NCBI GenBank assembly: GCA_029780415.1
Contig: JAKOYN010000067.1
Span: forward strand, 1-40,655
Direction: 5' to 3'
Length of the DNA: 40,655 bases
Source of the DNA: RXIX01 sp003989075
GTDB lineage: Bacteria > Pseudomonadota > Gammaproteobacteria > Competibacterales > Competibacteraceae
Below, piece by piece: positions 32,864-40,650 of the stretch (its first letter is position 1; each line of letters begins with the position of its first letter). A program made the position numbers and the translations under genes. The notes under the pieces were generated by a model that was not told where the DNA came from, did no database searches, and saw nothing but the letters and a program-made list of their open reading frames with translations.

Positions 32864-34168
32864 ATGACCGCCGTCGCCGCACAGTTCATCGATCCCTATC
32901 GCGATCGCTTCGCCACCTTTCTGGCGCAGCGCCATGACCCCGATGTGTTCATCCAGCGCCGCCGCGCCGCGTTCGCCCGTTTTGAACAGCTTGGTCTGCC
33001 CACGCGCCAGCAGGAAGCCTGGCGGCTGACCGACCTGAGCGCCCCGCAAGCTATCGCCTGGCACGCGCCCAGTGCGGCACCGGTCGATGCCGGAATCCTG
33101 CCAACCCTGGACATGCCGACGCAGCGGCTGGTGTTCGTCAATGGCCGCTTCGCGCCGGCGCTGTCGCGGCTGGGTGAGCTGCCCGGCCAGACGCTGGTCG
33201 CCAGCCTCGGCCAGGCCCTGCGCACCCATCCCGAGCGCATCGAGCCCTGGCTGGATCACGTGCCGGGCCTCGATCAGCACCCGTTCGCTGCGCTCAATGG
33301 CGCGTTCTGGGAGGATGGCGCCTTTATTCACCTGCCGCGCGGCACGACGCTGGATACACCGATTCATCTGGTGTTCCACGCCAGCGGCGGCGACATGCAC
33401 CTGCAACCGCGTCTGCTGCTGGTACTTGAGGACGGCGCCCAGGCCAGCGTCGTGGTCGAATATCGCGGTACGGATCGCTATCTGGATACGCCGCTGGCGG
33501 ACATCGAACTCGGCGCCGGCGCCACCCTGCATTACCATCAGGTGCAGGAGGAAGCGCCACAGGCCTTTCACCTCGGCGGTCTGCGCCTGCGCCAGCAGCG
33601 CGATAGCACCGCACATCTGCACCTGCTCGGCTTTGGCAGCCAGCTGGCCCGCTGCGATCTGGAAACCGTGCTGGACGGCACGGGTGCGCATTGCACGCTG
33701 AACGGCCTGATCCTGGGCCGCGACCGCCAGTTCAGTGCTGTGCATGTCCGCGTTAATCACGCCCAGCCGCATGGCAGCAGCGAACAGCTTTTCAAAGGCG
33801 TCCTCGACAGCCAGGCCCGGGCGGTGTTCGACGGCATGATCCACGTCAGTCGGCACGCCCAGAAAACCGACGCCCGCCAGCTCAGCCGCAACCTGCTGCT
33901 GTCGCGGCAGGCCCAGGCTCAGGCCAATCCGCGTCTGGAAATTCTCGCCGACGACGTCAAGTGCAGCCACGGTTCCAGCACCGGCTTCCTCGACCCCGAC
34001 GCCGAATTCTATCTGCGCGCCCGGGGCATTCCCGCTGCCGAGGCGCGCATGCTGCTGATTCACGCCTTCGCCAACGACAGCCTGGACCGCATTCAACTGG
34101 CGCCGCTGCGCGAGCGGTTGGCCGGAGTGCTGGCTGCACGGTTGGCCTTGGATCTCATCGAGGGGTAA
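32864..34168 (+). CDS. sufD: Fe-S cluster assembly protein SufD
   Basis: SufD is the SufB paralogue in the SufBC2D scaffold and helps bring in iron. The 434-residue product has an N-terminal helical part with FARFEQLGLPTRQQEAWRLTDLS, then a beta-helix domain ending in the conserved VKCSHGSSTGFLDPDAEFYLRARGIP and ARMLLIHAFANDSLDRI. These C-terminal landmarks match the family. It starts 11 bp after sufC and ends 7 bp before sufS, consistent with one transcript. Confidence 0.96.
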   Translation: MTAVAAQFIDPYRDRFATFLAQRHDPDVFIQRRRAAFARFEQLGLPTRQQEAWRLTDLSAPQAIAWHAPSAAPVDAGILPTLDMPTQRLVFVNGRFAPALSRLGELPGQTLVASLGQALRTHPERIEPWLDHVPGLDQHPFAALNGAFWEDGAFIHLPRGTTLDTPIHLVFHASGGDMHLQPRLLLVLEDGAQASVVVEYRGTDRYLDTPLADIELGAGATLHYHQVQEEAPQAFHLGGLRLRQQRDSTAHLHLLGFGSQLARCDLETVLDGTGAHCTLNGLILGRDRQFSAVHVRVNHAQPHGSSEQLFKGVLDSQARAVFDGMIHVSRHAQKTDARQLSRNLLLSRQAQAQANPRLEILADDVKCSHGSSTGFLDPDAEFYLRARGIPAAEARMLLIHAFANDSLDRIQLAPLRERLAGVLAARLALDLIEG

Positions 34169-34175
34169 TGACGAC

Positions 34176-35468
34176 ATGAGTGCTCTGCATTCCGTAACCG
34201 CCCCCCACCCTGCCCTCCCCCCCTTGAGGGAAGGGTTAGAGAGAGGGGATTTGGACCTCGCCCGCATCCGCGCCGACTTTCCGATCCTGCGCCAGCGGGT
34301 GCACGGCAAGCCGCTGGTGTACCTGGACAATGCCGCCTCGGTGCAAAAACCGCAGGCGGTGATCGACGCCATCAGCGACTGCTACAGCGACTACTACGCC
34401 AACATCCATCGCGGCGTGCACCTGCTGTCGGAACGTTCGACGGTAGCCTACGAGGGTGCGCGCGAGAAGGTCCGGGCCTTTCTCAACGCCGCCCACGTTC
34501 AGGAAATCATCTTCACCCGCAACACCACTGAAAGCATCAATCTGGTGGCCAGCAGCTTTGGCGGCAGCACCGTCAAGGCCGGTGACGAGATCCTCATCAC
34601 TGCCATGGAGCACCATTCCAACATCGTGCCCTGGCAGATGCTGTGTGAGCGCACTGGGGCGCTGCTGAAGGTGGCGCCGTTCACGGATGCCGGCGAGCTG
34701 ATTCTGGAAGAATACGAGCGACTGCTGGACAGTGGCCGGGTCAGGCTGGTGGCCTTTGTCCATCTATCCAACGCCCTCGGCACGCTGAACCCGGCCAAAA
34801 CCCTGATCGATCTGGCCCATGCCCGTGGCATTCCGGTGCTGGTCGATGGCGCGCAGTCCGTGCCGCATCTGGCCGTGGATGTGCAGGCGCTGGATTGCGA
34901 CTTCTACGCCTTCTCCAGTCACAAGATCTATGGCCCAAGCGGCGTAGGTGTGCTGTATGGCAAGAAGGCGCTGCTGGAGGCCATGCCGCCCTATCAGGGT
35001 GGCGGTGACATGATCCGCCTGGTGACTTTCGAGAAAACCGAGTACGCCGACCTGCCCAATAAGTTCGAAGCCGGCACGCCCAACATCGCCGGGGTGATCG
35101 GCCTGGGCGCGGCGCTGGACTGGCTGAACACGATCGGCCTGGACGCGGTCGCCGCCCACGAACACGCCCTGCTCGAATACGCCACCGCCCAGCTCAGCGG
35201 AATTCCCGGCCTGAACATCATGGGCACGGCGCGCGACAAGGCGGCGCTGGTGGCGTTCACCCTGCGCGGCATTCATCCCCACGACATCGGCACCATCCTC
35301 GACCGCGAGGGCGTCGCCATCCGGGCCGGTCATCACTGCGCCCAGCCGGTGATGCAGCGCTACGGCGTACCGGCGACCGCGCGCGCCTCATTCGCGGTGT
35401 ACAACACCCGCGATGAGGTGGATGCCCTGATCAAAGCTCTCTGCAAAGTCAAGGAGTTATTCGCATGA
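34176..35468 (+). CDS. sufS: Cysteine desulfurase SufS, with repeat-derived N-terminal extension
   Basis: SufS takes sulfur from cysteine with pyridoxal phosphate and passes it to the SufU or SufE partner. The 430-residue product has the PLP-lysine in FSSHKIYGPSGVGVLYGK (Lys250), the catalytic cysteine in RAGHHCAQP (Cys388), DNAASVQKPQAVIDA and MEHHSNIVPW. The family normally starts close to the IRADFP segment; here about 27 residues precede it. That extension (HPALPPLREGLERGD) is encoded by a small palindromic repeat that looks inserted into the gene start. A GTG or other internal start is not obvious. It overlaps sufU by 4 bp. Confidence 0.96.
   Translation: MSALHSVTAPHPALPPLREGLERGDLDLARIRADFPILRQRVHGKPLVYLDNAASVQKPQAVIDAISDCYSDYYANIHRGVHLLSERSTVAYEGAREKVRAFLNAAHVQEIIFTRNTTESINLVASSFGGSTVKAGDEILITAMEHHSNIVPWQMLCERTGALLKVAPFTDAGELILEEYERLLDSGRVRLVAFVHLSNALGTLNPAKTLIDLAHARGIPVLVDGAQSVPHLAVDVQALDCDFYAFSSHKIYGPSGVGVLYGKKALLEAMPPYQGGGDMIRLVTFEKTEYADLPNKFEAGTPNIAGVIGLGAALDWLNTIGLDAVAAHEHALLEYATAQLSGIPGLNIMGTARDKAALVAFTLRGIHPHDIGTILDREGVAIRAGHHCAQPVMQRYGVPATARASFAVYNTRDEVDALIKALCKVKELFA
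34201..34250 (+). repeat. C/G-rich palindromic repeat inside the sufS coding start
   Basis: The plus strand reads CCCACCCTGCCC, a C-run, then CCCTTGAGGG (34221-34230), then AAGGGTTAGAGAGAGGGG. The complementary form, CCCCTCTCTCTAACCCTTCCC followed by TCAAGGG, is a common bacterial intergenic repeat motif. Here it is read in frame as HPALPPLREGLERGD, with no stop in the frame used. Confidence 0.65.
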
Positions 35469-35908
35469 GCGATCTGCGCGATCTCTACCAGGAAGTGATC
35501 CTGGACCACAACAAGCGCCCCCGCAATTTCCGTATTATCGACCAGGCAACCCACCATGCCGACGGCGTCAATCCGCTCTGTGGTGACCGGGTCAGCGTGT
35601 TCCTGGATGTGCAGGACGGTGTGATCAAGGACATCGCCTTTCAGGGCGCTGGCTGCGCTATTTCCAGCGCGTCCGCTTCACTGATGACCGAAGCCCTCAA
35701 GGGCAAATCGGTCGTTGAGGTCGAGCACCTGTTCGAGGCCTTCCATAACGTGGTCACCGGTGAATGCGACTGCCCCAAGGGCCTGGGCAAGCTCGGCGTG
35801 CTGGCCGGGGTGCGCGATTATCCCAGCCGGGTCAAATGCGCCACGCTGGCCTGGCACGCGGTGCGCGCGGCGCTGCAGGAGCATCAACAGCCGGTCGCCA
35901 CCGAATAA
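35465..35908 (+). CDS. sufU: SufU-type Fe-S assembly / sulfur acceptor protein
   Basis: SufU is a NifU/IscU-fold protein; the zinc-bound type accepts sulfur from SufS. The 147-residue product has NPLCGDRV (Cys39, Asp41), GAGCAISSASAS (Cys64) and VKCATLAWHA (Cys125), which match the Cys-Asp-Cys-Cys zinc and sulfur site. It also has the insert between the second and third cysteines that marks SufU over IscU, here containing CDCPKGLGKL. The 4-bp overlap with sufS supports them as a pair. No sufE is seen in the operon. Confidence 0.95.
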   Translation: MSDLRDLYQEVILDHNKRPRNFRIIDQATHHADGVNPLCGDRVSVFLDVQDGVIKDIAFQGAGCAISSASASLMTEALKGKSVVEVEHLFEAFHNVVTGECDCPKGLGKLGVLAGVRDYPSRVKCATLAWHAVRAALQEHQQPVATE

Positions 35909-35939
35909 ATAAATCCCGCTATCTGTCAGGAGAGCTGCC

Positions 35940-36284
35940 ATGACCGCGACCGCCGAACCCCTTGCCGTGCCCGACGTCGACGAGATGGAGGCGCGGGTCA
36001 TCGCCGCGCTGAAGACCGTCTACGATCCGGAAATTCCAGTGGATATTTACGAACTGGGCCTGATCTACGAACTGAACCTCGATGCCCTGAATAACCACGC
36101 CGAGGTGCACATGACCCTGACGGCGCCCGGCTGCCCGGTGGCCGGCTCGATGCCGGAATGGGTGGAAAACGCCGTCCGCCATCATGGTGGTGTGGAGTCG
36201 GTCAAGGTCGAGCTGGTCTGGGAGCCACCGTGGACCCCGGAACGGATGTCGATGCGCGCCAAACTGGAGCTGAACATGCTGTAG
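35940..36284 (+). CDS. sufT: SufT (MIP18/DUF59 family) Fe-S maturation factor
   Basis: SufT is a small MIP18-family protein that aids Fe-S cluster delivery to target proteins. The 114-residue product has the core VIAALKTVYDPEIPVDIYELGLIYEL and the TLTAPGCPVAGSMPEWV segment, whose cysteine is the conserved reactive residue. A clear CAGGAGAGC ribosome-binding site precedes the ATG. It is the last suf gene and is followed by a strong terminator. Confidence 0.95.
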   Translation: MTATAEPLAVPDVDEMEARVIAALKTVYDPEIPVDIYELGLIYELNLDALNNHAEVHMTLTAPGCPVAGSMPEWVENAVRHHGGVESVKVELVWEPPWTPERMSMRAKLELNML

Positions 36285-36332
36285 CCGCTGCCTGCACCGC
36301 TGATGCAGCGCAATACGGGCCTGATCTGGTAT

Positions 36333-36373
36333 AAAATGCACCGCATTTTTTGCTGCGGTGCATTTTTTATTTT
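36333..36373 (+). terminator. Intrinsic terminator of the suf operon
   Basis: AAAATGCACCGCA (36333-36345) and TGCGGTGCATTTT (36354-36366) form a perfect 13-bp stem with an 8-base loop, followed by a T-rich tail (TTATTTT). It starts about 49 bp past the sufT stop. TGGTATAAA (36327-36335) at its left edge also resembles an extended -10 that could serve serC, but no matching -35 was found. Confidence 0.88.
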
Positions 36374-36452
36374 GCGGATTTCCGCCCCGCTGGCGCACGC
36401 GGGTACCGCGCCCGTCCCGGCCAGCCGCACGACTTGAACGAGGATTAACTGA

Positions 36453-37532
36453 ATGCCACGTCCCTACAATTTCAGCGCGGGTCCCGCCCAATTGCCCGAG
36501 GCAGTTCTGGAACAGGCCAAGGCCGAGATGCTCGACTGGCGCGGTTCCGGCATGTCCGTGATGGAAATGAGCCATCGCGGCAAGGAATTCGTCGCCATCG
36601 CCGAACAGGCCGAGGCTGATCTGCGCGAACTGCTCGCCATCCCGGCGAATTACAAGGTCCTGTTCCTGCAGGGCGGCGCGTCCAGCCAGTTCGCGGCGAT
36701 CCCCTTGAACCTGCTGCGCGGCAAGACCAAGGCCGATTACCTCAATACCGGCATGTGGTCGAAGAAGGCAATTTCCGAGGCCAAGAAGTTCGCCCAGGTC
36801 AACGTCGTTGCCAGTTCCGAAGCGGTCAACTTCACCACCGTGCCGGCGCGCGAGACCTGGAAATGTGATGCCGAGGCCGCCTATCTGCACTACACGCCCA
36901 ACGAGACCATCGGCGGTGTCGAACTGCACACGGTGCCCGATGTAGACGTGCCGCTGGTCGCGGATTTCTCCTCGACTCTGCTGTCGCGGCCGGTGGATGT
37001 CAGCCGCTTTGGGCTGATCTATGCCGGCGCGCAGAAGAACATCGGACCAGCGGGCCTGACCCTGGTCATCGTACGCGAGGACCTGCTCGGCCAAACCGTA
37101 GCTGGCACCCCGACCATGCTCGACTACGCGGTCATGGCCAAGGAAGGCTCGATGTACAACACCCCGCCGACCTATGCCTGGTACATCGCCGGGTTGGTGT
37201 TCCAATGGATGAAGGCGCAGGGCGGCCTGAGCGCCATTGCCGCGCGCAACCAGGCCAAGGCCGGGCTGTTGTACAAGGCCATTGATGAATCCGGTTTCTA
37301 CAGGAATCCGGTCGATCCGGCCTACCGCTCGTGGATGAACGTGCCCTTTACCCTGCCCGATGCGGCGCTGGACAAGCCCTTCCTGGCCGAGGCCAAGGCC
37401 GCCGGGCTGGTCACGCTGGCCGGGCACCGCTCGGTCGGCGGCATGCGCGCCAGCATCTACAACGCCATGCCGCTGGAAGGCGTGCAGGCGCTGGTTGACT
37501 TCATGGCCGATTTCCAGAAGCGTCACGCTTAA
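36453..37532 (+). CDS. serC: Phosphoserine aminotransferase
   Basis: SerC converts 3-phosphohydroxypyruvate to phosphoserine with glutamate, and also acts in pyridoxal phosphate synthesis. The 359-residue product starts MPRPYNFSAGPAQLPEAVLEQA and has MSVMEMSHRGKEF, FLQGGASSQFAAIPLNL, the PLP-lysine in YAGAQKNIGPAGLTLVIVR and the C-terminal GHRSVGGMRASIYNAM. GAACGAGG lies before the ATG. It is followed on the same strand by serA, the enzyme that makes its substrate. Confidence 0.98.
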   Translation: MPRPYNFSAGPAQLPEAVLEQAKAEMLDWRGSGMSVMEMSHRGKEFVAIAEQAEADLRELLAIPANYKVLFLQGGASSQFAAIPLNLLRGKTKADYLNTGMWSKKAISEAKKFAQVNVVASSEAVNFTTVPARETWKCDAEAAYLHYTPNETIGGVELHTVPDVDVPLVADFSSTLLSRPVDVSRFGLIYAGAQKNIGPAGLTLVIVREDLLGQTVAGTPTMLDYAVMAKEGSMYNTPPTYAWYIAGLVFQWMKAQGGLSAIAARNQAKAGLLYKAIDESGFYRNPVDPAYRSWMNVPFTLPDAALDKPFLAEAKAAGLVTLAGHRSVGGMRASIYNAMPLEGVQALVDFMADFQKRHA

Positions 37533-37561
37533 CCCGCTGCTCGCTCCATGTCTTGTCTTTA

Positions 37562-37594
37562 ACCCCGGGCGGGCGCGTCCGGGGTGTTCCTTTT
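37562..37594 (+). terminator. GC-rich hairpin between serC and serA
   Basis: ACCCCGG (37562-37568) and CCGGGGT (37579-37585) form a perfect 7-bp stem with a 10-base loop, followed by GTTCCTTTTC. The weak T-run could allow partial termination, which would lower serA relative to serC or form an attenuator. It lies 22-55 bases before the serA ATG. Confidence 0.45.
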
Positions 37595-37615
37595 CAGGAA
37601 ACAGGTTGCCCCGTC

Positions 37616-38779
37616 ATGTACAAGATTCTCACCCTGAACAACATCAGTGTTTCCGGTCTGGAGCGTCTGCCCCGCGACCGCTATGAGATCGCCTCGGAAA
37701 TCCAGAATCCCGACGCCGTGCTGCTGCGCTCCTACAGCATGCACGACTGGCCGGTGCCGGCCAGCCTGAAGGCGATCGGGCGCGCCGGGGCCGGGGTTAA
37801 CAACATTCCTGTCGCGCAGATGACCGCTCGGGGTATCTGCGTGTTCAACGCACCCGGCGCCAACGCCAACGCAGTCAAGGAACTGGTGCTGGCCGGCATG
37901 CTGCTGGCGGCGCGCAATATCTGCCCGGCCTGGGACTATGCCCGCAAGCTGCAGGGCAGCGATGCGGAACTGTCCAAGCAGGTTGAGTCCGGCAAGAAGC
38001 AATTCGTCGGTTTTGAACTGCCCAACCGCACCCTGGGCGTGATCGGCCTGGGCGCGATCGGCGTCAAGGTCGCCAACGCGGCGCGGGCGCTGGGCATGCG
38101 CGTGATCGGTTACGATCCGCACATCACGGTCAGCAATGCCTGGCAGTTGTCCTCGCAGGTCGAGCAGGTACTGAGCGTCAACGAGATGGCGGCGCAGGCC
38201 GACTTCATCACCCTGCATGTGCCGCTGAACGACGCCACCCGGCATCTCATCAACGCGCAATTGCTCAAGAATGCCAAGCCGGGCCTGACCCTGCTCAACT
38301 TCTCGCGCGAAGGCGTCGTGGATGAAGAGGCGCTGCACGATGCCCTGCAGGCTGGCAAGCTGAAAGCCTACGTCTGCGACTTTCCCACCAACCGCCTGAA
38401 AGACCATCCGCGCGTCATCATGCTGCCGCATCTGGGCGCCTCCACCGGCGAGGCCGAGGATAACTGCGCGATCATGGTCGCCGATCAAGTGCGCGATTAC
38501 CTGGAAAACGGCACGGTGCATAACTCGGTGAACTTTCCCGAAGTCGCCATGCCGCGCAACGGCGGGCCGCGTCTGGTCATCGTCAATGCCAACGTGCCGC
38601 ATATGATTGAGCGGATTTCCAACGCGATTTCCACCGCCGGCATCAATATCCTCGACATGCTCAACAAGTCACGGGGCGAAATCGCCTGCACCGTGGTGGA
38701 TACCGATGGTGCGGTGGCACCCGAGGTGGTCGCGCAGATTGCCGCCGTGCAGGGCGTGCTAAGCGCGCGGGTGCTCTGA
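37616..38779 (+). CDS. serA: D-3-phosphoglycerate dehydrogenase
   Basis: SerA oxidises 3-phosphoglycerate, the first step of serine synthesis. From the ATG at 37616 the product has 387 residues, starting MYKILTLNNISVSGLERLPRDRYEIA; the upstream in-frame start lies in the hairpin region and was rejected. It has a Rossmann motif GLGAIGVKVANAARALGMRV, the catalytic arginine in NFSREGVVDEEAL, HLGASTGEAEDNCA with the catalytic histidine, and a C-terminal ACT domain (about 318-387) that may bind serine. It is the short, single-ACT form. Confidence 0.97.
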   Translation: MYKILTLNNISVSGLERLPRDRYEIASEIQNPDAVLLRSYSMHDWPVPASLKAIGRAGAGVNNIPVAQMTARGICVFNAPGANANAVKELVLAGMLLAARNICPAWDYARKLQGSDAELSKQVESGKKQFVGFELPNRTLGVIGLGAIGVKVANAARALGMRVIGYDPHITVSNAWQLSSQVEQVLSVNEMAAQADFITLHVPLNDATRHLINAQLLKNAKPGLTLLNFSREGVVDEEALHDALQAGKLKAYVCDFPTNRLKDHPRVIMLPHLGASTGEAEDNCAIMVADQVRDYLENGTVHNSVNFPEVAMPRNGGPRLVIVNANVPHMIERISNAISTAGINILDMLNKSRGEIACTVVDTDGAVAPEVVAQIAAVQGVLSARVL

Positions 38780-38783
38780 TATT

Positions 38784-38806
38784 CCCCCCGCCATGAACGG
38801 CGGGGA
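38784..38806. repeat. IS605-like hairpin downstream of serA
   Basis: CCCCGCC (38786-38792) and GGCGGGG (38799-38805) form a perfect 7-bp stem with loop ATGAAC, flanked by ATTCC on both sides. The TGAA-containing loop in a C/G stem resembles the other IS605-like hairpins in this window. It may be an element end or simply the 3' end of the serC-serA transcript; there is no T-tract. Confidence 0.45.
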
Positions 38807-38851
38807 TTCCCGACCCGTGTAGACCTGTTGACAGCAGCGCGCCGGCGGGGT

Positions 38852-38867
38852 GGGACTGCTCAGTCCC
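38852..38867. terminator. Hairpin overlapping the stop of the coiled-coil gene
   Basis: GGGACT (38852-38857) and AGTCCC (38862-38867) pair across a GCTC loop, and flanking GCCGGC/GTCGGC can extend the stem imperfectly. The minus-strand stop codon (38860-38862) lies in the loop. It probably marks the transcript end between convergent serA and the minus-strand trio. Confidence 0.45.
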
Positions 38868-39594
38868 CGTCGGCGATGCCGGTAATCTGCAGATACATCA
38901 GCCAGTAGCGGCACAGCTCACTCAGGCACTCGCCGCGTGCCATCAGGGCTGCCACTTCCGTCTTCAGGCTCTCCGCTTCAGGCAGGCGCGCGGCGGTGGC
39001 TGCTGCCAGGCCGCGCAGTTGTGCATTGTCATTGGCGGCTTCGAGCGCCGCGCGCGTGGTGCGCAGACGGATGCGCAGATAGCGCAGGTCAATGGCCAGT
39101 TGCTCGGCCGCCAGCGGACTACCGCCATACAGCGCCGACTCCAGCCGTTCCACCCGCGCCAGCATCATGCCCAGATAGCTCTGGGTCGATGTGCGGTGCG
39201 CCAAGGGCTCCAGTTGCGTCACCCACTCATCCAGCAGGCGCTGTTGCTCGCTGATGCGCCGGCGCAGCCGATCCAGCTCGCAATCGGCCGCGACCAGCGC
39301 AACATTGACTTCCTGCACGGCATCAACCAGCGGCTCCAGGAAAGTGCGCATCTGATGCGCCAGGATCTGCTCCAGGCTCAGCGTCAAAAACCGCTCCCAT
39401 AGCGGCTCGATCTGCTGGCGCAGCGCCGCGCAGCGCATGTGCAGCGCGGCCATGTCGGCATCGATAGCCCACAGCGTCTGCTCATGCGCAACCTGATCCC
39501 GGGCACTCCACAGCTCGACGGGCGCATCTTCGGCGCCCTGCGCGCTGGCCGGTTCCGCATCGGCGCCGCCACGGTCATCACCGTGTGGATCCAC
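38860..39594 (-). CDS. Unknown coiled-coil protein
   Basis: The family is not recognised. The 244-residue product is almost entirely helical by composition, rich in Leu, Ala, Glu and Arg with heptad-like spacing, for example MRCAALRQQIEPLWERFLTLSLEQILAHQ and LRYLRIRLRTTRAALEAAND. The first 25 residues are acidic, Ala- and Gly-rich and probably disordered. No signal peptide, membrane segment or catalytic motif is visible. It is the last gene of a minus-strand trio with a 66-residue protein and a Nudix hydrolase. It could be a scaffold or adaptor, but no function is claimed. Confidence 0.75.
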   Translation of the reverse strand: MDPHGDDRGGADAEPASAQGAEDAPVELWSARDQVAHEQTLWAIDADMAALHMRCAALRQQIEPLWERFLTLSLEQILAHQMRTFLEPLVDAVQEVNVALVAADCELDRLRRRISEQQRLLDEWVTQLEPLAHRTSTQSYLGMMLARVERLESALYGGSPLAAEQLAIDLRYLRIRLRTTRAALEAANDNAQLRGLAAATAARLPEAESLKTEVAALMARGECLSELCRYWLMYLQITGIADGD

Positions 39595-39648
39595 GTTCCA
39601 CCCTCCGTTCAGAGACCACGCGCCCCAGCAGGCCGGCCGGAATGGGCT

Positions 39649-39849
39649 TCATTCGGCAAAAACCCAGCCGTCGGGGTAATCGCGATTCAGTTCGTGAATA
39701 TCGTACAGACATAGATCCTGCTCAGGCAGGCTGGGAAACAGGCGCCGCGCGCCGCTTTCCGCCTGCTGCTCGTTCTCGGCGCGGATCACGGCGACATTGC
39801 GCAACGCGCCGGATGCCGGTTCTTCGACAACAATCAGGTACGGTTTCAT
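39649..39849 (-). CDS. Unknown 66-residue protein
   Basis: The family is not recognised. The ATG at 39849 is preferred because GGGAGGTGGAGC sits directly before it; an upstream in-frame start would add 15 residues of low likelihood. The product starts MKPYLIVVEEPASGALRNVAVIRAENEQQAESGARRLFP and ends DIHELNRDYPDGWVFAE. The alternating strand-helix-strand pattern suggests a small alpha/beta fold. It lies between the coiled-coil and Nudix genes on the same strand with about 55-bp gaps. Confidence 0.7.
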   Translation of the reverse strand: MKPYLIVVEEPASGALRNVAVIRAENEQQAESGARRLFPSLPEQDLCLYDIHELNRDYPDGWVFAE

Positions 39850-39905
39850 GCTCCACCTCCCACGGGCCAGACCACAACCGGGTCCGTACCGCAACTATAG
39901 CCCGG

Positions 39906-40478
39906 TCAAGCTCCGGCATAGCGGTGGATGTGCGTCTGATTGTCCGTGGTGCGAATGATATCGCCAACATGCACGCTGAATGCTCCCTGGCGGCGCTCGG
40001 CGAAATACTGGCGCAGGGTTTCCTCGACCACGGTGAACGCCAGTTCATCCCAGGGAATGTCCTCCTCGGCGAACAGGCGCAGTTCCAGGGTCTCGGCCCC
40101 GGCGCTGGCCTGACCGTCCTTAAGGCGACCGCGGAACATCAGATAAACCTGACTGACGTGCACCAGCGAGTACAGACCATACAGGCGCAGATCCTCAACC
40201 ACGGCATTTGCTTCCTCACGCGCCTCGCGGGCCGCCGCCGCCACTGCGGACTCATGGTTCTCCATGAAGCCGGCCGGCAGCGTCCACAGGCCATAGCGCG
40301 GTTCAATCGCCCGCCGACACAGCAGGATGCGTCCCTGCCATTCCGGAATACAGCCGGCGACGATTTTTGGATTCTGATAATGCACCGTGTCGCAGGCGTC
40401 ACAGATATGCCGGGGCAGATGATCGCCCTCGGGAACGCGCACACTGACCGGCGCGCCGCACTGACTGCAATATTTCAT
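39906..40478 (-). CDS. Nudix hydrolase with N-terminal zinc ribbon
   Basis: Nudix enzymes hydrolyse nucleoside diphosphate derivatives; zinc-ribbon members include NADH and ADP-ribose pyrophosphatases, but the substrate here is unknown. The 190-residue product has a zinc ribbon (Cys4-x2-Cys7 and Cys26-x2-Cys29, then TVHYQNPKIVAGC) and a Nudix box at 70-92 (G70, E76, R84-E85, E88-E89). The usual glycine near the end of the box is Asn91. The metal-binding glutamates are all present, so activity is likely. It is too short and lacks the features of full-length NudC. An IS605-like hairpin lies about 20 bp upstream of its start. Confidence 0.9.
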   Translation of the reverse strand: MKYCSQCGAPVSVRVPEGDHLPRHICDACDTVHYQNPKIVAGCIPEWQGRILLCRRAIEPRYGLWTLPAGFMENHESAVAAAAREAREEANAVVEDLRLYGLYSLVHVSQVYLMFRGRLKDGQASAGAETLELRLFAEEDIPWDELAFTVVEETLRQYFAERRQGAFSVHVGDIIRTTDNQTHIHRYAGA

Positions 40479-40497
40479 CAGGATTCTCCGCGAGAGA

Positions 40498-40558
40498 CCC
40501 CGTCCTTCAGGGCGGGGAAGGATAGCGGACGGCGCGGCAGTCCCCCTCGTGGGGACTG
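40498..40558 (-). mobile_element. IS200/IS605-like right-end hairpin with adjacent palindrome
   Basis: On the minus strand, CGCTATCCTTCCCCGCC then CTGAAGGACGGGG forms a hairpin (40498-40505 with 40510-40517, TGAA loop, one G-U pair). It begins with the same CGCTATCC as the hairpin at 24999 and matches the usual form of TnpB-type IS605 right ends. Next to it CAGTCCCC (40538-40545) and GGGGACTG (40551-40558) make a perfect 8-bp stem. If this is a real right end, the element body would extend on the minus strand from beyond the window edge. Confidence 0.5.
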
Positions 40559-40607
40559 TTTAAGCACCGCTCTTTTCGGTAGCATCTTCAACGTCTCCTA
40601 TTCAAGA

Positions 40608-40650
40608 CCTACCGCCGGGCTGGCGGGATGTGAAGTCTGTGGAGAGGATG
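40608..40650 (-). repeat. 43-bp segment shared with 25107-25149
   Basis: The minus strand here carries CCTCTCCACAGACTTCAC and CCGGCGGTA, aligning with the copy at 25107-25149 at about 34 of 43 positions. It lies about 90 bp from the hairpin at 40498-40517. The window ends 5 bases later, so the rest of the element cannot be seen. Confidence 0.6.

Noticed and set aside
40538..40558. A single CRISPR-like repeat (CAGTCCCC...GGGGACTG)
   Set aside because: Only one copy is visible and no spacer series follows within the window.
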